DNA of 38,616 nucleotides from Ignavibacteriota bacterium. Lineage in GTDB: Bacteria > Bacteroidota > Ignavibacteria > UBA10030. Positions 14,542-24,291 of the stretch are shown here, piece after piece. The translations under genes were made by a program, and so were the position numbers. Under the pieces are notes generated by a model, which ran no database searches, had not been told where the DNA came from, and was given only the letters and a program-made list of their open reading frames with translations. The DNA lies in contig PMML01000032.1 in the NCBI GenBank assembly GCA_003162695.1, positions 1 through 38,616 of the forward strand, read 5' to 3'. Positions within the stretch are counted from its first letter, which is position 1; each line of letters starts with the position of its first letter.

Positions 14542-16137
14542 ATGGTGGTTTCGCAGCAAGAGAAAAGGACAGCTGTCGATAAAATTGTCGAGCCGGATTC
14601 AAGCGGACAGCTCCAGCTTATTCAATTGCTGCAGCGTCATCTTCTGTTGTCTCCGGACATAGAATCTGTTGTACGAAAAATCAAGGAGCTGTTCCCGCGG
14701 TATTTCGGCGTCGACTCCGTTACCATCTTATTATATGATCCCACACATGACGTCCTTCTCGACAAGGGATATGCGGGGATTTTCCATGCCAATGAAAAAT
14801 CGCTCTCGAATCCGCAATCGACAACGTTAAACATTTTCAAAAAATCGTTCCGTGAATGCCTTCCTCTTGCCGTAGAAGATTGCCTCTCATCCGATCTTCT
14901 TCCAAAGCAATATTGCATGGATCGCGGTCTGCAGTCGCTGCTTGCAGTTCCTATCGTGATGAAAGACCGGACTTTTGGCGTCCTGAGCCTCGAGTACACA
15001 TCGTACCAGCACCAATTTGTCAGGCCGGAAATTTCATTCTACATGGTCGTTGCGGAGCTGATTGCGCTTGTCCTTGAAAATATCCGGCAGTTAAACGAGC
15101 AAAAGCACTCCCGGGAATTTCTCCATGAGTCGGAAGACAGCTATTTTCGGCTTTTCGAAGCTGTACCGATCGGCCTTTTCCGGGGAACTCCCGACGGCAA
15201 GCTTCTTCGCATCAATCCTGCATTGGTTCAAATCCTGGGATATCCGGACAGAGATGCTCTGCTTGCAACCAATGCATTCGATCTCTATCCTAAAAAAGAA
15301 GAACTGGAACGCTGGAAAGGAGAAGTTCTCAAGGGTGCGCGCGAGTACGATCTGGAATTGCAGCTTCAGCGTCTGGATGGGACCATAATTTGGGTCCGGC
15401 TTAGCTGCAATGCACTGCGCGCTGCCGACGGTACTATTCTCCATTACGATGGAGCCATTGCGGATGTGTCCGAAGAAAAGATTGCAGATTCCCGGATCAA
15501 AGAAGCATACCAGGAAAAGGAACTGCTTTTAAAGGAAATTCACCACCGGGTAAAGAACAATTTGCAAATTATTTCGAGCCTTTTAAATCTTCAATCGGAT
15601 TACCTCCGCGATCCGTACGATGCGGAATTGTTCAAGCAAAGCCAGGCACGCGTTAAAGCGATGGCCCTGCTGCACGAAAAGTTGTACCAGTCCCCCGATT
15701 TAGCGAGAATCGATTTTGGGGCATACCTCCATTCACTCGTGGCGCATTTATTCCAGTCGTACCAGACTTCGGCCGTTTCGATCGGATATTCCATCGATGC
15801 CGACAATGTTCACTTCGACATCGATACGGCCATTCCCTGCGGATTGATCGTCGGGGAGTTGGTTTCCAACTGCTTGAAACACGCATTTCACGGGCGGACG
15901 GAAGGGCATGTGTGGATTTCCGTCGGACATTTTGACGCCCGGACGATTCGCATGAGCGTGGCCGATAACGGCATCGGTATGAAAGAGGCTAACGAAAATG
16001 TGAAAAGCGCCGCCCTTGGTTTGGAGCTTGTAAAAACATTATCAGATCAAATTTCTGCAGTGCTCGATATTCAGCGGCAAGAGGGCACTCGAGTAACGTT
16101 ATTGTTTAAAGGCCGCATCAGGAGGGAAGGTACATAA
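14542..16137 (+). CDS. Sensor histidine kinase, GAF-PAS-HisKA_2-HATPase
   Basis: Cytoplasmic sensor kinase of 531 residues without membrane segments. Order: GAF domain (about 35-180), PAS domain (about 197-312, SEDSYFRLFEAVPIGLFRGTPDG), HisKA_2 dimerisation domain with the H-box KEIHHRVKNNLQIISSLLNLQ (phosphoacceptor His334 or His335), and HATPase_c with N-box ELVSNCLKHAF (Asn443) and DNGIGM (475-480). The HisKA_2 type usually signals to receiver proteins rather than DNA-binding regulators encoded elsewhere. The next gene, three bases downstream, starts with a receiver domain, so that protein is the likely phosphotransfer partner. ATG 14542 has only a weak GAGG upstream. Confidence 0.9.
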   Translation: MVVSQQEKRTAVDKIVEPDSSGQLQLIQLLQRHLLLSPDIESVVRKIKELFPRYFGVDSVTILLYDPTHDVLLDKGYAGIFHANEKSLSNPQSTTLNIFKKSFRECLPLAVEDCLSSDLLPKQYCMDRGLQSLLAVPIVMKDRTFGVLSLEYTSYQHQFVRPEISFYMVVAELIALVLENIRQLNEQKHSREFLHESEDSYFRLFEAVPIGLFRGTPDGKLLRINPALVQILGYPDRDALLATNAFDLYPKKEELERWKGEVLKGAREYDLELQLQRLDGTIIWVRLSCNALRAADGTILHYDGAIADVSEEKIADSRIKEAYQEKELLLKEIHHRVKNNLQIISSLLNLQSDYLRDPYDAELFKQSQARVKAMALLHEKLYQSPDLARIDFGAYLHSLVAHLFQSYQTSAVSIGYSIDADNVHFDIDTAIPCGLIVGELVSNCLKHAFHGRTEGHVWISVGHFDARTIRMSVADNGIGMKEANENVKSAALGLELVKTLSDQISAVLDIQRQEGTRVTLLFKGRIRREGT

Positions 16138-16140
16138 GAT

Positions 16141-19100
16141 ATGGCACAAGCGAAAATATTAATTGTTGAAGATGAAAGCATCGTGGCGCGGGACCTGCAG
16201 CGCCGGCTTATTCATTTGGGCTACGATGTTGTCGGAGCCGTACCAAGCGGAGATGAAGCGATAAAAAAAGCCTCGATCCTGCTGCCGGATTTAATCCTAA
16301 TGGACGTTCGGCTCAAAGGCGACATCGACGGCATTGAAGCGGCAACGGAAATTCGGTTTCGTTACGGTATCCCCTCCATTTACCTGAGCGCTTATGCCGA
16401 TAACGATACATTGAAACGCGCCAGCGTGACCGAACCCTTCGGTTATATCTTGAAACCGTTCGAGGAGCGTGAACTGCACACGACGATCGAAATGGCATTG
16501 TACCGCAACGAGCTCGAACATAAAATAAGGGAAAACGAAACATGGTATGGTACGACTCTCCGCAGTCTCGGTGAGGCCGTCATTGCAACGAATACGAGCG
16601 GCATTATAAAATTTATGAATGCCGCTGCCGAGTCTTTGACGGGATGGAGACTGAACGAGGCGCAGGGACAGGATCTCTTTAAAGTTTTTCGAACCCTGGA
16701 AGAGTCGGTAAAGGGGAAAATCGTCAATCCTGTCGAGCAGATACTGAAAAGCAAAGTGACGGCAGTTCTTAAAAATCATGCGGTTCTCGTCTCTCGCGAC
16801 GGAAAGGAATTTCCAATTGATGAAAGTGCCTCGCCGATCAAGGATGAACGGGGAAGCACGGTCGGTGTCGTGCTGGTGTTCCAGGATGTATCGGAGCGCA
16901 AACGAACCCAGGAAGCTCTTCGATCATCGCAGGAATATGCGCAAAATATTATCGGCAGTTCGCTGGATATGATCGTTGCGGTGGATCTTGACCGCAACAT
17001 CATCGAATTCAATAAGGCTGCGGAACTTACGTTCGGGTATAAAAAGGAAGAAGTGCTCGGCAGGCATATCGACATCCTCTATGCCGATCATGAAGTAAGC
17101 AGTTCCGTCAACAAAGACACCGAAGTCAATGGACAGGCCATGATGGAGATTTATAATCGGAGGAAAAACGGAGAAGTGTTTCCCGCTCTCCTCTCGTCTG
17201 CGGTACTTAAGAACTCCCGCGGTGAAAAAATCGGATTCATGGGAGTTTCACGAGACATCACGGAACTGCGGAGAGCGGAAGCGACTTTAAGAACGGCGCA
17301 GGAATATGCTCAGAATATTGTGAACAGTTCGCTTGACATGATTGTTGCCGTCGACAAGGATCAGCGTATTGTCGAATTCAATCGTGCGGCGGAAGAGACG
17401 TTCGGCTACACGGCAAAGGAAATCCTCGGCAAATCTATCAGCGTCCTGTATAGCGATCCAAGCGAAGCCGATCGCATTCACACGGCGACAATCAGCAATG
17501 GAAAATGCGTCCAGGAGGTGGACAGCTGCCGGAAAAATGGAGAAGTCTTCCCCAGTCTTCTCTCCGCTTCGGTGTTAAAAAATGCCGACGGCAAGGCAAT
17601 CGGCATGATGGGAGTTTCAAGGGATATTACGGAGGTGAAGCGGGCTCAAGAAGCTTTGCGTGAAAGCGAGGAACGTTATCGTGCTATTGTCGAGCTTATG
17701 CCCGATCCCATTGCGATACATATCGCCGGCAAAATCACGTTTGTCAATTCCGCCGCCGTTAAAGCTTTTGCGGCTGAATCCCCCGATGAATTGATCGGCA
17801 AAGAACTGGTCGATCTTGTACACCCAGACTACCGGATTACGGTTGCAGAACAAGTGCGGAAGATGCAGGCCTATGAGAAAGTCCCGGTTGTTGAAGAGAA
17901 ATTCCTGCGGCTGGACGGTACGATCCTTGAAGCCGAGGTTTCCGCCGTTATGTTCGTCTGGCAGGGATCAAAGGCTATACAGGTTATGATGCGCGATCTT
18001 GCCGAACGAAAACGGGCGGATCAGGCTGTTCGTGCGTCTGAAACGAAGTATCGCACACTGTTCGAGAATGTTCTCGACGGCATATACCAGACCACCCCGG
18101 AAGGGGAAATCCTGACGACCAATCCCGCATTTGCGCAAATGCTCGGGTACGAGTCCGAAGCGGATCTCCTGCTGATTAACGTCGATGAAATTTATGCCGA
18201 CAGGAACGATCGAAAGTTATTTCTCGAAACCCTTCAAAAAGAAGAACAGATGATCAATGCCGAACTTACGTTGAAACGGAAAGACGGGAAATGCATAACT
18301 GCGCTGGAAAATTCCCGCGTTGTCCGCGATAAGTTCGGAGAAGTATTGTTCTATGAAGGAACGATTCGCGATATTACCGAGTTGAAGCTGGCGCAGGTTG
18401 CACTGAAGAAGAGCGAAGAGCGTTTCCGGGCGTTTGCCAAATACAGCGTCGAATCGATTTGGGCGATGGAATGTAATCCGCCTCTCGATGTTGACTTGCC
18501 GATCGACGCTGCCGTCAAGCAGTTCGTCGACACGGCTTTTATCTCCGAATGCAACGATCTTCTTGCGCGCAATCACGGTTTCCGCGCTGCCGATGAAATG
18601 ATCGGCACATTGCTTAAAAATATTGCCGGGCATTCGGAAGTACTCGGCATTCGGATGATTAAAGCAATGATCGCTTCCGGATATCGGGTGGAAAATTTAG
18701 AGACACATGAGCTGGATAAAGAGGGAAACGACAAATTTTATTTGAACAACATTGCGGGAATTTTTGAGCAGGGAAAAGTAGTCCGTGTGTGGGGTTCGCA
18801 GCTGGATATTACGGAACAAAAAAGAAATAAACTGATGAGCAGTGTGGCATACCGGATATCGCTGATCACGGAAACCTCGAAATCCCTGGAGGAGCTCTCG
18901 GAAACGGTTCACACGCTTCTGCGTGAAGTGATGCCGGCTAAAAATTTCTCGGTTGCATTGATAGATTCCAAAAATAAAACGACATATCCCTATTACGTCG
19001 ACGAACTTCATACACCGGAACAATCGTTGAAAATGAATAACAAAGCGCTGGAATATGTCATTCAAGAAGGTCAGGCTCTTTTACTGAATCCGGAACTGAT

Positions 19101-19668
19101 CCTCCGCTGCCAGCAGGAAGAAAAGAAAGATTTTTCAGGGACGGAGTCTCCTCTGTGGCTGGGCGTACCGCTCAAACTTGGAAAAAAAGTCTATGGCGCT
19201 CTGGTTGTTCATAATTATTCCACAACGCCGAGTTATAATAATGCCCACCGAATGATTCTGGAATTTATTGCCGGTCAAATTACACGATTTATACATTACC
19301 AGCGCTCGATCGAAGATTTGAAGGAAAAAGAAGAATGGTATGAAGACTTCTTTGAAAAAAATACGCTGTCGTCCTTTATTGCCGATAAAGAAGGCTTCCT
19401 CTTAAAATGCAATACTGCCTTTGAAGAAAGTTTGCGCGCCGAGATGAAACGAAATATGCCCCCTCCGGCAGGGAAATCGCTCTTTGAATCGGCAAAAGAA
19501 CGAAAACATTTTTTAGCGCGGTTGGAGCAGGAGAAAAAATTGGAAAATTATGAAATGGATCTCGGTCCCGTAACCGGTACGGCAAAAAAAGAGAAAATGA
19601 ATATCGTTGGACATTTTAATGATGAAGGAAAGCTCGTAAATTTTTATGGTATCTACTCTCGAAAATAA
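16141..19668 (+). CDS. Response regulator receiver with multiple PAS and GAF domains, no output domain
   Basis: A 1175-residue signalling protein. A canonical receiver domain (1-125) has acidic residues Glu10/Asp11, phosphoacceptor Asp55 (LILMDVRL), Ser83 and Lys105 (LKPF). It is followed by PAS domains at about 131-255, 262-385, 388-510, 508-630, 633-755 and 757-895, a GAF domain at about 903-1050 and a final PAS-like domain to the C-terminus. PAS 2 and 3 are near copies (period 123 residues). I see no histidine kinase, GGDEF/EAL, PP2C or DNA-binding domain. Its own N-terminal receiver is probably phosphorylated by the preceding HisKA_2 kinase. It may act as a scaffold or as a sensor arm that modulates that kinase; the function is inferred only. 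Confidence 0.85.
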   Translation: MAQAKILIVEDESIVARDLQRRLIHLGYDVVGAVPSGDEAIKKASILLPDLILMDVRLKGDIDGIEAATEIRFRYGIPSIYLSAYADNDTLKRASVTEPFGYILKPFEERELHTTIEMALYRNELEHKIRENETWYGTTLRSLGEAVIATNTSGIIKFMNAAAESLTGWRLNEAQGQDLFKVFRTLEESVKGKIVNPVEQILKSKVTAVLKNHAVLVSRDGKEFPIDESASPIKDERGSTVGVVLVFQDVSERKRTQEALRSSQEYAQNIIGSSLDMIVAVDLDRNIIEFNKAAELTFGYKKEEVLGRHIDILYADHEVSSSVNKDTEVNGQAMMEIYNRRKNGEVFPALLSSAVLKNSRGEKIGFMGVSRDITELRRAEATLRTAQEYAQNIVNSSLDMIVAVDKDQRIVEFNRAAEETFGYTAKEILGKSISVLYSDPSEADRIHTATISNGKCVQEVDSCRKNGEVFPSLLSASVLKNADGKAIGMMGVSRDITEVKRAQEALRESEERYRAIVELMPDPIAIHIAGKITFVNSAAVKAFAAESPDELIGKELVDLVHPDYRITVAEQVRKMQAYEKVPVVEEKFLRLDGTILEAEVSAVMFVWQGSKAIQVMMRDLAERKRADQAVRASETKYRTLFENVLDGIYQTTPEGEILTTNPAFAQMLGYESEADLLLINVDEIYADRNDRKLFLETLQKEEQMINAELTLKRKDGKCITALENSRVVRDKFGEVLFYEGTIRDITELKLAQVALKKSEERFRAFAKYSVESIWAMECNPPLDVDLPIDAAVKQFVDTAFISECNDLLARNHGFRAADEMIGTLLKNIAGHSEVLGIRMIKAMIASGYRVENLETHELDKEGNDKFYLNNIAGIFEQGKVVRVWGSQLDITEQKRNKLMSSVAYRISLITETSKSLEELSETVHTLLREVMPAKNFSVALIDSKNKTTYPYYVDELHTPEQSLKMNNKALEYVIQEGQALLLNPELILRCQQEEKKDFSGTESPLWLGVPLKLGKKVYGALVVHNYSTTPSYNNAHRMILEFIAGQITRFIHYQRSIEDLKEKEEWYEDFFEKNTLSSFIADKEGFLLKCNTAFEESLRAEMKRNMPPPAGKSLFESAKERKHFLARLEQEKKLENYEMDLGPVTGTAKKEKMNIVGHFNDEGKLVNFYGIYSRK
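16930..17667 (+). repeat. Intragenic tandem duplication of a PAS-coding unit
   Basis: Unit 1 (16930-17298) and unit 2 (17299-17667) encode PAS domains that share EYAQNI..SSLDMIVAVD, RKNGEVFP.LLS..VLKN and MGVSRDITE, with a period of 369 bases (123 codons). The two units differ at many third positions, so the duplication is not very recent. Confidence 0.75.
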
Positions 19669-19695
19669 CCGAACAGCATCCTCTCACATATTTCT

Positions 19696-20319
19696 ATGAA
19701 CATAAATGATAGAAGGAAGCAGCCGCTTGATATCACGATTATGCCGGTCGATCCGTTTCAGCAGTTCAATCTCTGGTATGACGATGTCCGGAGTGCCGAC
19801 ATTCCGAATTCGAATGCAATGGTCATAGCAACTGCCGACGGAGACGGCCGTCCATCGGCACGTATGGTTCTCTTAAAAGAATTCGACCGCAGCGGTTTTG
19901 TCTTCTATACGAATTATGAAAGCCGAAAAGCGGCGGAATTGGAACTAAACCCGCACGGATCGATTCTATTCCTCTGGAATGCGCTCGAGCGGCAGGTGCG
20001 CATCGAGGGGCGGGTGCAGAAGACGTCGCGCGAAGAGTCCCGGCAATATTTTGCAAAGCGTCCCCGCGAAAGTCAAATCGGTGCCTGGATCTCCCGTCAA
20101 AGTTCTATCCTGCCGGACGGCTGCAGCCTTGAAGCCTCCGCTGCCGCTTTAGAAAAAAAGTTCTCCGGCCGGGAAATCCAGTGTCCGGATTTTTGGGGCG
20201 GGTACAGGCTTGTTCCTGAAAGCTTTGAATTCTGGCAGGAAAGACCTTACCGTCTTCATGACAGGGTCAAGTACAAAAAGAACGGGGAAACATGGATTAT
20301 AAACCGGCTGTTTCCGTGA
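19696..20319 (+). CDS. pdxH: Pyridoxamine 5'-phosphate oxidase
   Basis: FMN enzyme that oxidises pyridoxamine or pyridoxine 5'-phosphate to pyridoxal 5'-phosphate. The 207 residues show the family pattern: DPFQQFNLWYDDV, NAMVIATADGDGRPSARMVLLKEFD, GFVFYTNYESRKAAELELNP, FLWNALERQVRIEGRV, RPRESQIGAWISRQSS, and the C-terminal FWQERPYRLHDR..W.INRLFP with PLP/FMN-contacting Arg residues. No good RBS is seen at ATG 19696. It lies 27 bases after the PAS protein gene and just before the hybrid kinase gene, and is a metabolic gene within a signalling block, possibly only read through. Confidence 0.95.
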   Translation: MNINDRRKQPLDITIMPVDPFQQFNLWYDDVRSADIPNSNAMVIATADGDGRPSARMVLLKEFDRSGFVFYTNYESRKAAELELNPHGSILFLWNALERQVRIEGRVQKTSREESRQYFAKRPRESQIGAWISRQSSILPDGCSLEASAAALEKKFSGREIQCPDFWGGYRLVPESFEFWQERPYRLHDRVKYKKNGETWIINRLFP

Positions 20320-20332
20320 AAGAATTACGTGT

Positions 20333-23300
20333 ATGAATACTTCCGGAAAAAATTTACGTTTTATTCCGCATATCGGCGATTCCCTGGATTCACCGATTCA
20401 AGATTTTGAAGATATCACGGCGATGGCGGCGCATGCATGCGGTGTTTCGAGTGCAGTGCTTGTTTTGAAACGGGAAGAAAAATTATTCATGGAAGCACGC
20501 TGTCATGCCGATGCCTGCGAAATCGATTCCGGCGATCCGCTCTGGCTTCAGACGATTCAGAACGAACAGGTGTATGACGTCGACGACATAAACGGCGGAA
20601 CCTGCTCTCGCCCTGGACTATTTACTTCCGGAGGCAAACCTCTTTGCTCCTATGCGGGCTCTTCCCTCAAAGATTCTCAAGGGCGTATCCTCGGAATTCT
20701 TGCCGTCTTCGATACCGTTCCGCATTCCTTCTCGGATGATCACAAACAAGTTTTGCTGTGTTTAACCCGGCTGGCTGCTGCACAAATGGAATTGCGCTCC
20801 ACCCTGTCTCAGGCGCAGAGCATACAGGCACGGATTATGATGCATCAGGGTCCATTGCAAGACCAATCCGATTCTGCCGGCATCATTCACTATGAAACCT
20901 CCGCAGAGGGAAACATTACGCTTTGCAATACACCGTGCCTTCAGCTGCTCGGTTATGAAGAAACAGAACTTATCGGTCATCCGTATCTCGATTTTGTCCA
21001 TCCTGATTTTCGCCGGACTGTGCAGCGCTTCTATTACGGCCAGTTCCTCCGGAGAACTTCGTCGACCTATTACGAACTGCCTCTGATCGCGAAAAACGGC
21101 GGCGTTCAATGGCTGGGGCAGAATACCCGCCTGATCGAGGAGGACGGCCGGATCAAAGGATTTTCGATTGCCGGACGCAATATTACGGAAAGGAAAAAAT
21201 TCGAAACCGCATTACGGGAAGGGCAGCAGCGATTTCAAACGATCGTTGAGAATGCTGCCGAAGGAATTTATATGACCGATCCCGCGACCCGGCGTGTTTT
21301 GGATGCCAATACTGCATTTGCCGGGATGCTCGATTACAGCTTGAACGAAATGCAAGGTTTGTCGATTTATGACCTCATGGTCGATTCCCGGGAAAATATC
21401 GATCAACATCTGGAAAATATTCATCGGCTGCACATGCCGGTACGCGCTGAGCGGCAATATCGCACGCGCGGAGGCAGAACCGTCGATGTTGAAGCGGCTG
21501 TGAGCGTTGTTTTTCTCGACGGCAAGGAAACATTGGTGACCATCGTCCACGATGTCACAGCCCGGAAAAAAGTTGAAGCTGAGCTGCTCGCAAGCGAACA
21601 ACGATTCCGCGATTTGTTTCGAAAAATTCCTTTGCCCGCATGGGTTTGCGATCTGGTGACTCTTAAATTTATGGAAGTGAACGACCAGGCGTTAAAACAT
21701 TACGGCTATACGCGCGAAGAATTTTTGAACATGCGCATTACGGATATCCGGCCTCACGATGCAATGTCGCACATGAGGGTCGCAATTGAATTGATTCAGG
21801 CGCGCCAATCGACGGAAATGGAGTCGCAGCATCGATGTAAGGATGGACAGATCATTGAAGTAGAAACCTCATGGCATGAATTTCATTTTGGCGGCCGAAA
21901 AGCCCTGCTGGTTGTTGCCCGCGATATCACCGATATCAAGCGGACTCAACAGGATGCCCAGAAAGCCAAAGATGCAGCCGAAAAAGCAAATACTGCAAAG
22001 AGCGAGTTCCTTTCCAATATGAGCCATGAAATCAGGACGCCCATGAATGGAATCTTAGGAACGATTCAATTGCTTGCCCAGTCCAATTTAACGGCGGATC
22101 AGCGGGAGTATCTGGAGACGATCAAAGTAAGCGGTGATGCGCTTTTAAAAATCATCAATGCGATCCTTGATCTCTCACGGCTCGAATCCGGCGCTGTGGA
22201 GGCGGAAGTATCGAGTTTGGTTTTTGATCCTTTTATAGAAGAGACATACGAAATCGTCGCTCTGCAGGCTGAGGAAAAAAACCTTGAACTTCATTATTGG
22301 ATCGATGACGATGTTCCGTCCGTAATACTGACCGATGCAACCAGGCTGCGTCAGGTACTTTTAAATCTAGTAAGCAATGCGGTTAAATTTACAAAAAATG
22401 GAGGAGTCCTCGTTGCGGTTACGCGAGGTGCAGAAAAGTCCGGCAAAATGGAACTGTTGTTCTCGGTTAAGGACTCGGGTATAGGAATCGCAGCGGATCA
22501 AGTCGACCGGTTGTTCAAACCGTTTTCCCAGGCAGATTCGTCGTCATCCAGAAGATACGGCGGTGCTGGATTGGGACTTGCATTGTCTGCGCGAAGCGTC
22601 GAATTGCTTGGCGGAAAAATCTGGCTTGAAAGCAAAGAAGGAACAGGTTCCACATTCCGGTTCAGTGTTCGGACGGGAAATCCTGTCAATATACCCGGCG
22701 CACCGTCGAGTGCAGATGAGTTTCTTGGCCGGCGCGTGTTGTTTGCCTCGAATAATCAACTGCAGATTCAAATTATAAAGAGACTGATGGCTTCGTGGGG
22801 ATGCAGAGTCGATTGTGCCGAGACCGTTCAAAGAGTGCTGGAATGTGCAGCGAAGGAGCCGGTGTATGACTGCTTTGTTCTCGACAATACCGTAGACGGC
22901 GTCTCCAGTGAAGCTGTTTTGGAGGATCTGCGGAAAAAAGAAAAACTCAAACAGGCCAAAGCTGTTCTCCTTGTTCCTCATGGCAAGCACACAAATGGCA
23001 GCGATGCGGAAACCACGATTTTATTGACCAAACCGCTCCGTCATGCGGAACTTTTTAACGCTCTGAAAAAGCATTTTTCCGCTCCCGCGGACAAGGATAT
23101 CCAGATGGTTCAAACTCAAGAAGCGCAGAAGCAGCAGGCAGTCGTATCGGATCGCAGGGTGCTCGTTGCAGAAGACAATGTCATTAACCAAAAATTGATA
23201 TCGCGCATCTTAAAGTCGCTCGGCTATGCATCGGAAATTGCTTCCAACGGCAAGGAGGCGCTTTCCAAAGTGCAAACCGAGCGTTACGACATCGTTTTTA

Positions 23301-23536
23301 TGGATGTCCAGATGCCGGAGATGGACGGATACGAGGCATCCCGGCAAATCCTGCATACGGTTCCAAAAGACCGGAGACCCGTCATTATCGCGATGACTGC
23401 ATATGCCCTTCAGGGAGACCGCGAACGATGTCTGGAGGCAGGGATGGATGATTATCTGAGCAAACCGATTCTTATCAATGATGTGCGCCGCTGTCTTGAG
23501 AAATGGATCGAAATTTTGAATGGAGAAAAGCGATGA
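20333..23536 (+). CDS. Hybrid sensor histidine kinase GAF-PAS-PAS-PAS-HisKA-HATPase-REC-REC
   Basis: A 1067-residue hybrid kinase with no transmembrane helix. Order: GAF-like domain (about 20-155), three PAS domains (about 180-290, 295-415, 420-540), a short coiled linker, HisKA with H-box EFLSNMSHEIRTPMNG (His565), HATPase_c with NLVSNAVKFT, DSGIGI and GGAGLGLAL, then two receivers. The first (about 797-915) is degenerate: Asp851 is present, but the acidic pair is replaced (FASNNQ). The second (about 940-1060) is canonical, with EDN and Asp991 in VFMDVQMPEMDG. Its stop overlaps the HPt gene by ATGA, indicating a phosphorelay His565 to Asp991 to HPt. It sits upstream of sprA and porX. Confidence 0.93.
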   Translation: MNTSGKNLRFIPHIGDSLDSPIQDFEDITAMAAHACGVSSAVLVLKREEKLFMEARCHADACEIDSGDPLWLQTIQNEQVYDVDDINGGTCSRPGLFTSGGKPLCSYAGSSLKDSQGRILGILAVFDTVPHSFSDDHKQVLLCLTRLAAAQMELRSTLSQAQSIQARIMMHQGPLQDQSDSAGIIHYETSAEGNITLCNTPCLQLLGYEETELIGHPYLDFVHPDFRRTVQRFYYGQFLRRTSSTYYELPLIAKNGGVQWLGQNTRLIEEDGRIKGFSIAGRNITERKKFETALREGQQRFQTIVENAAEGIYMTDPATRRVLDANTAFAGMLDYSLNEMQGLSIYDLMVDSRENIDQHLENIHRLHMPVRAERQYRTRGGRTVDVEAAVSVVFLDGKETLVTIVHDVTARKKVEAELLASEQRFRDLFRKIPLPAWVCDLVTLKFMEVNDQALKHYGYTREEFLNMRITDIRPHDAMSHMRVAIELIQARQSTEMESQHRCKDGQIIEVETSWHEFHFGGRKALLVVARDITDIKRTQQDAQKAKDAAEKANTAKSEFLSNMSHEIRTPMNGILGTIQLLAQSNLTADQREYLETIKVSGDALLKIINAILDLSRLESGAVEAEVSSLVFDPFIEETYEIVALQAEEKNLELHYWIDDDVPSVILTDATRLRQVLLNLVSNAVKFTKNGGVLVAVTRGAEKSGKMELLFSVKDSGIGIAADQVDRLFKPFSQADSSSSRRYGGAGLGLALSARSVELLGGKIWLESKEGTGSTFRFSVRTGNPVNIPGAPSSADEFLGRRVLFASNNQLQIQIIKRLMASWGCRVDCAETVQRVLECAAKEPVYDCFVLDNTVDGVSSEAVLEDLRKKEKLKQAKAVLLVPHGKHTNGSDAETTILLTKPLRHAELFNALKKHFSAPADKDIQMVQTQEAQKQQAVVSDRRVLVAEDNVINQKLISRILKSLGYASEIASNGKEALSKVQTERYDIVFMDVQMPEMDGYEASRQILHTVPKDRRPVIIAMTAYALQGDRERCLEAGMDDYLSKPILINDVRRCLEKWIEILNGEKR

Positions 23537-23907
23537 GCACGAACGGACAAAATTTTACAACGGAAGAAAATCTTTATAAGCGTTTGGATGAACTTGCATC
23601 TGAACTCGATCATGACTTTACAGTGGAAATCTCCCAACTCTACATCCAGGATGCTCCGCTGCAGATCGAAGCAATTGCCGAGGCTCTGAAGGGAAAAAAC
23701 ACAAATGCTTTAATACAATCTGCTCACAAGCTAAAAGGAAGCAGCCTTAATATCGGGGCAGCCTGCCTGGGATCGATATGCCTCCGGCTCGAACAGATGG
23801 GCAGATCCGGATTGCCGTATGAAGAAGCCGGCGCTGTTCAGGATCTTAGAACAGAGTTTGATGTTGTCAAGACTCTTTTAGAAGAATATATAAAAAAGGG
23901 GAGTTGA
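23533..23907 (+). CDS. Histidine phosphotransfer (HPt) protein
   Basis: A 124-residue single HPt domain. The four-helix-bundle signature is SAHKLKGSSLNIGAACLG, with phosphorylatable His65, followed by LGSICLRLEQMGRSG. The frame is open from 23503, but ATG 23533 overlaps the hybrid kinase stop (ATGA) and is the coupled start. It should accept phosphate from the second receiver of that kinase and pass it to a separate response regulator. The nearest downstream response regulator in the window is the porX homologue at 31303; no receiver/DNA-binding regulator is encoded nearby. Confidence 0.9.
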   Translation: MSTNGQNFTTEENLYKRLDELASELDHDFTVEISQLYIQDAPLQIEAIAEALKGKNTNALIQSAHKLKGSSLNIGAACLGSICLRLEQMGRSGLPYEEAGAVQDLRTEFDVVKTLLEEYIKKGS

Positions 23908-24291
23908 TTATTGTCTATAACCGCAGCATTTTGCTGAGGAGGTACGAAAAAATAATTCCTCGGCATATGCCTGCCGGTACCTGAGATTGTTCGAAAAATA
24001 AAACTGAGTTGATTCTTCCGCATGTGCCGCTTTGCTGCGATTCCGTACAGCGCGATTTTTAGCATTTTGTCTGTTGTCGATTATCGGTCATTTTCCGCCG
24101 TTTACCGTTCAAATATTCTCCTTTTTCTTGCTAATCAGGTTTATTTTTTCTACTTTACACGCGTTGTGAATACACGCATAAACATAGCATCTTGCCACAA
24201 TCCTTCCTTCTCTGGAGTTCCCTATCGGTCCTGTTGATACCAATCGATAAGTAAGCTTTCGCTTTTTTTTGCAGCAGGTGGAAAAGTTTCT
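23908..24291. other. 384-bp intergenic region upstream of sprA
   Basis: No credible gene was found. It has an inverted repeat AGGTAC (23940-23945) / GTACCT (23977-23982) enclosing the palindrome GGCATATGCC (23962-23971), which is a possible structured transcript end of the HPt gene but has no T-run. A 71-residue plus-strand frame (24022-24237) lacks an RBS and resembles no protein I know. The AT-rich stretch at about 24110-24190 is the probable location of the sprA promoter, though no clear -35/-10 pair stands out. Confidence 0.5.

Noticed and set aside
16141-19668. Hybrid histidine kinase call for the 1175-residue protein
   Set aside because: No H-box, N-box or G-box could be found; the C-terminus ends in a PAS-like domain.
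24022-24237. 71-residue plus-strand frame in the sprA upstream gap
   Set aside because: No RBS, no recognisable motif, and aromatic-rich low-complexity content as expected from AT-rich non-coding DNA.
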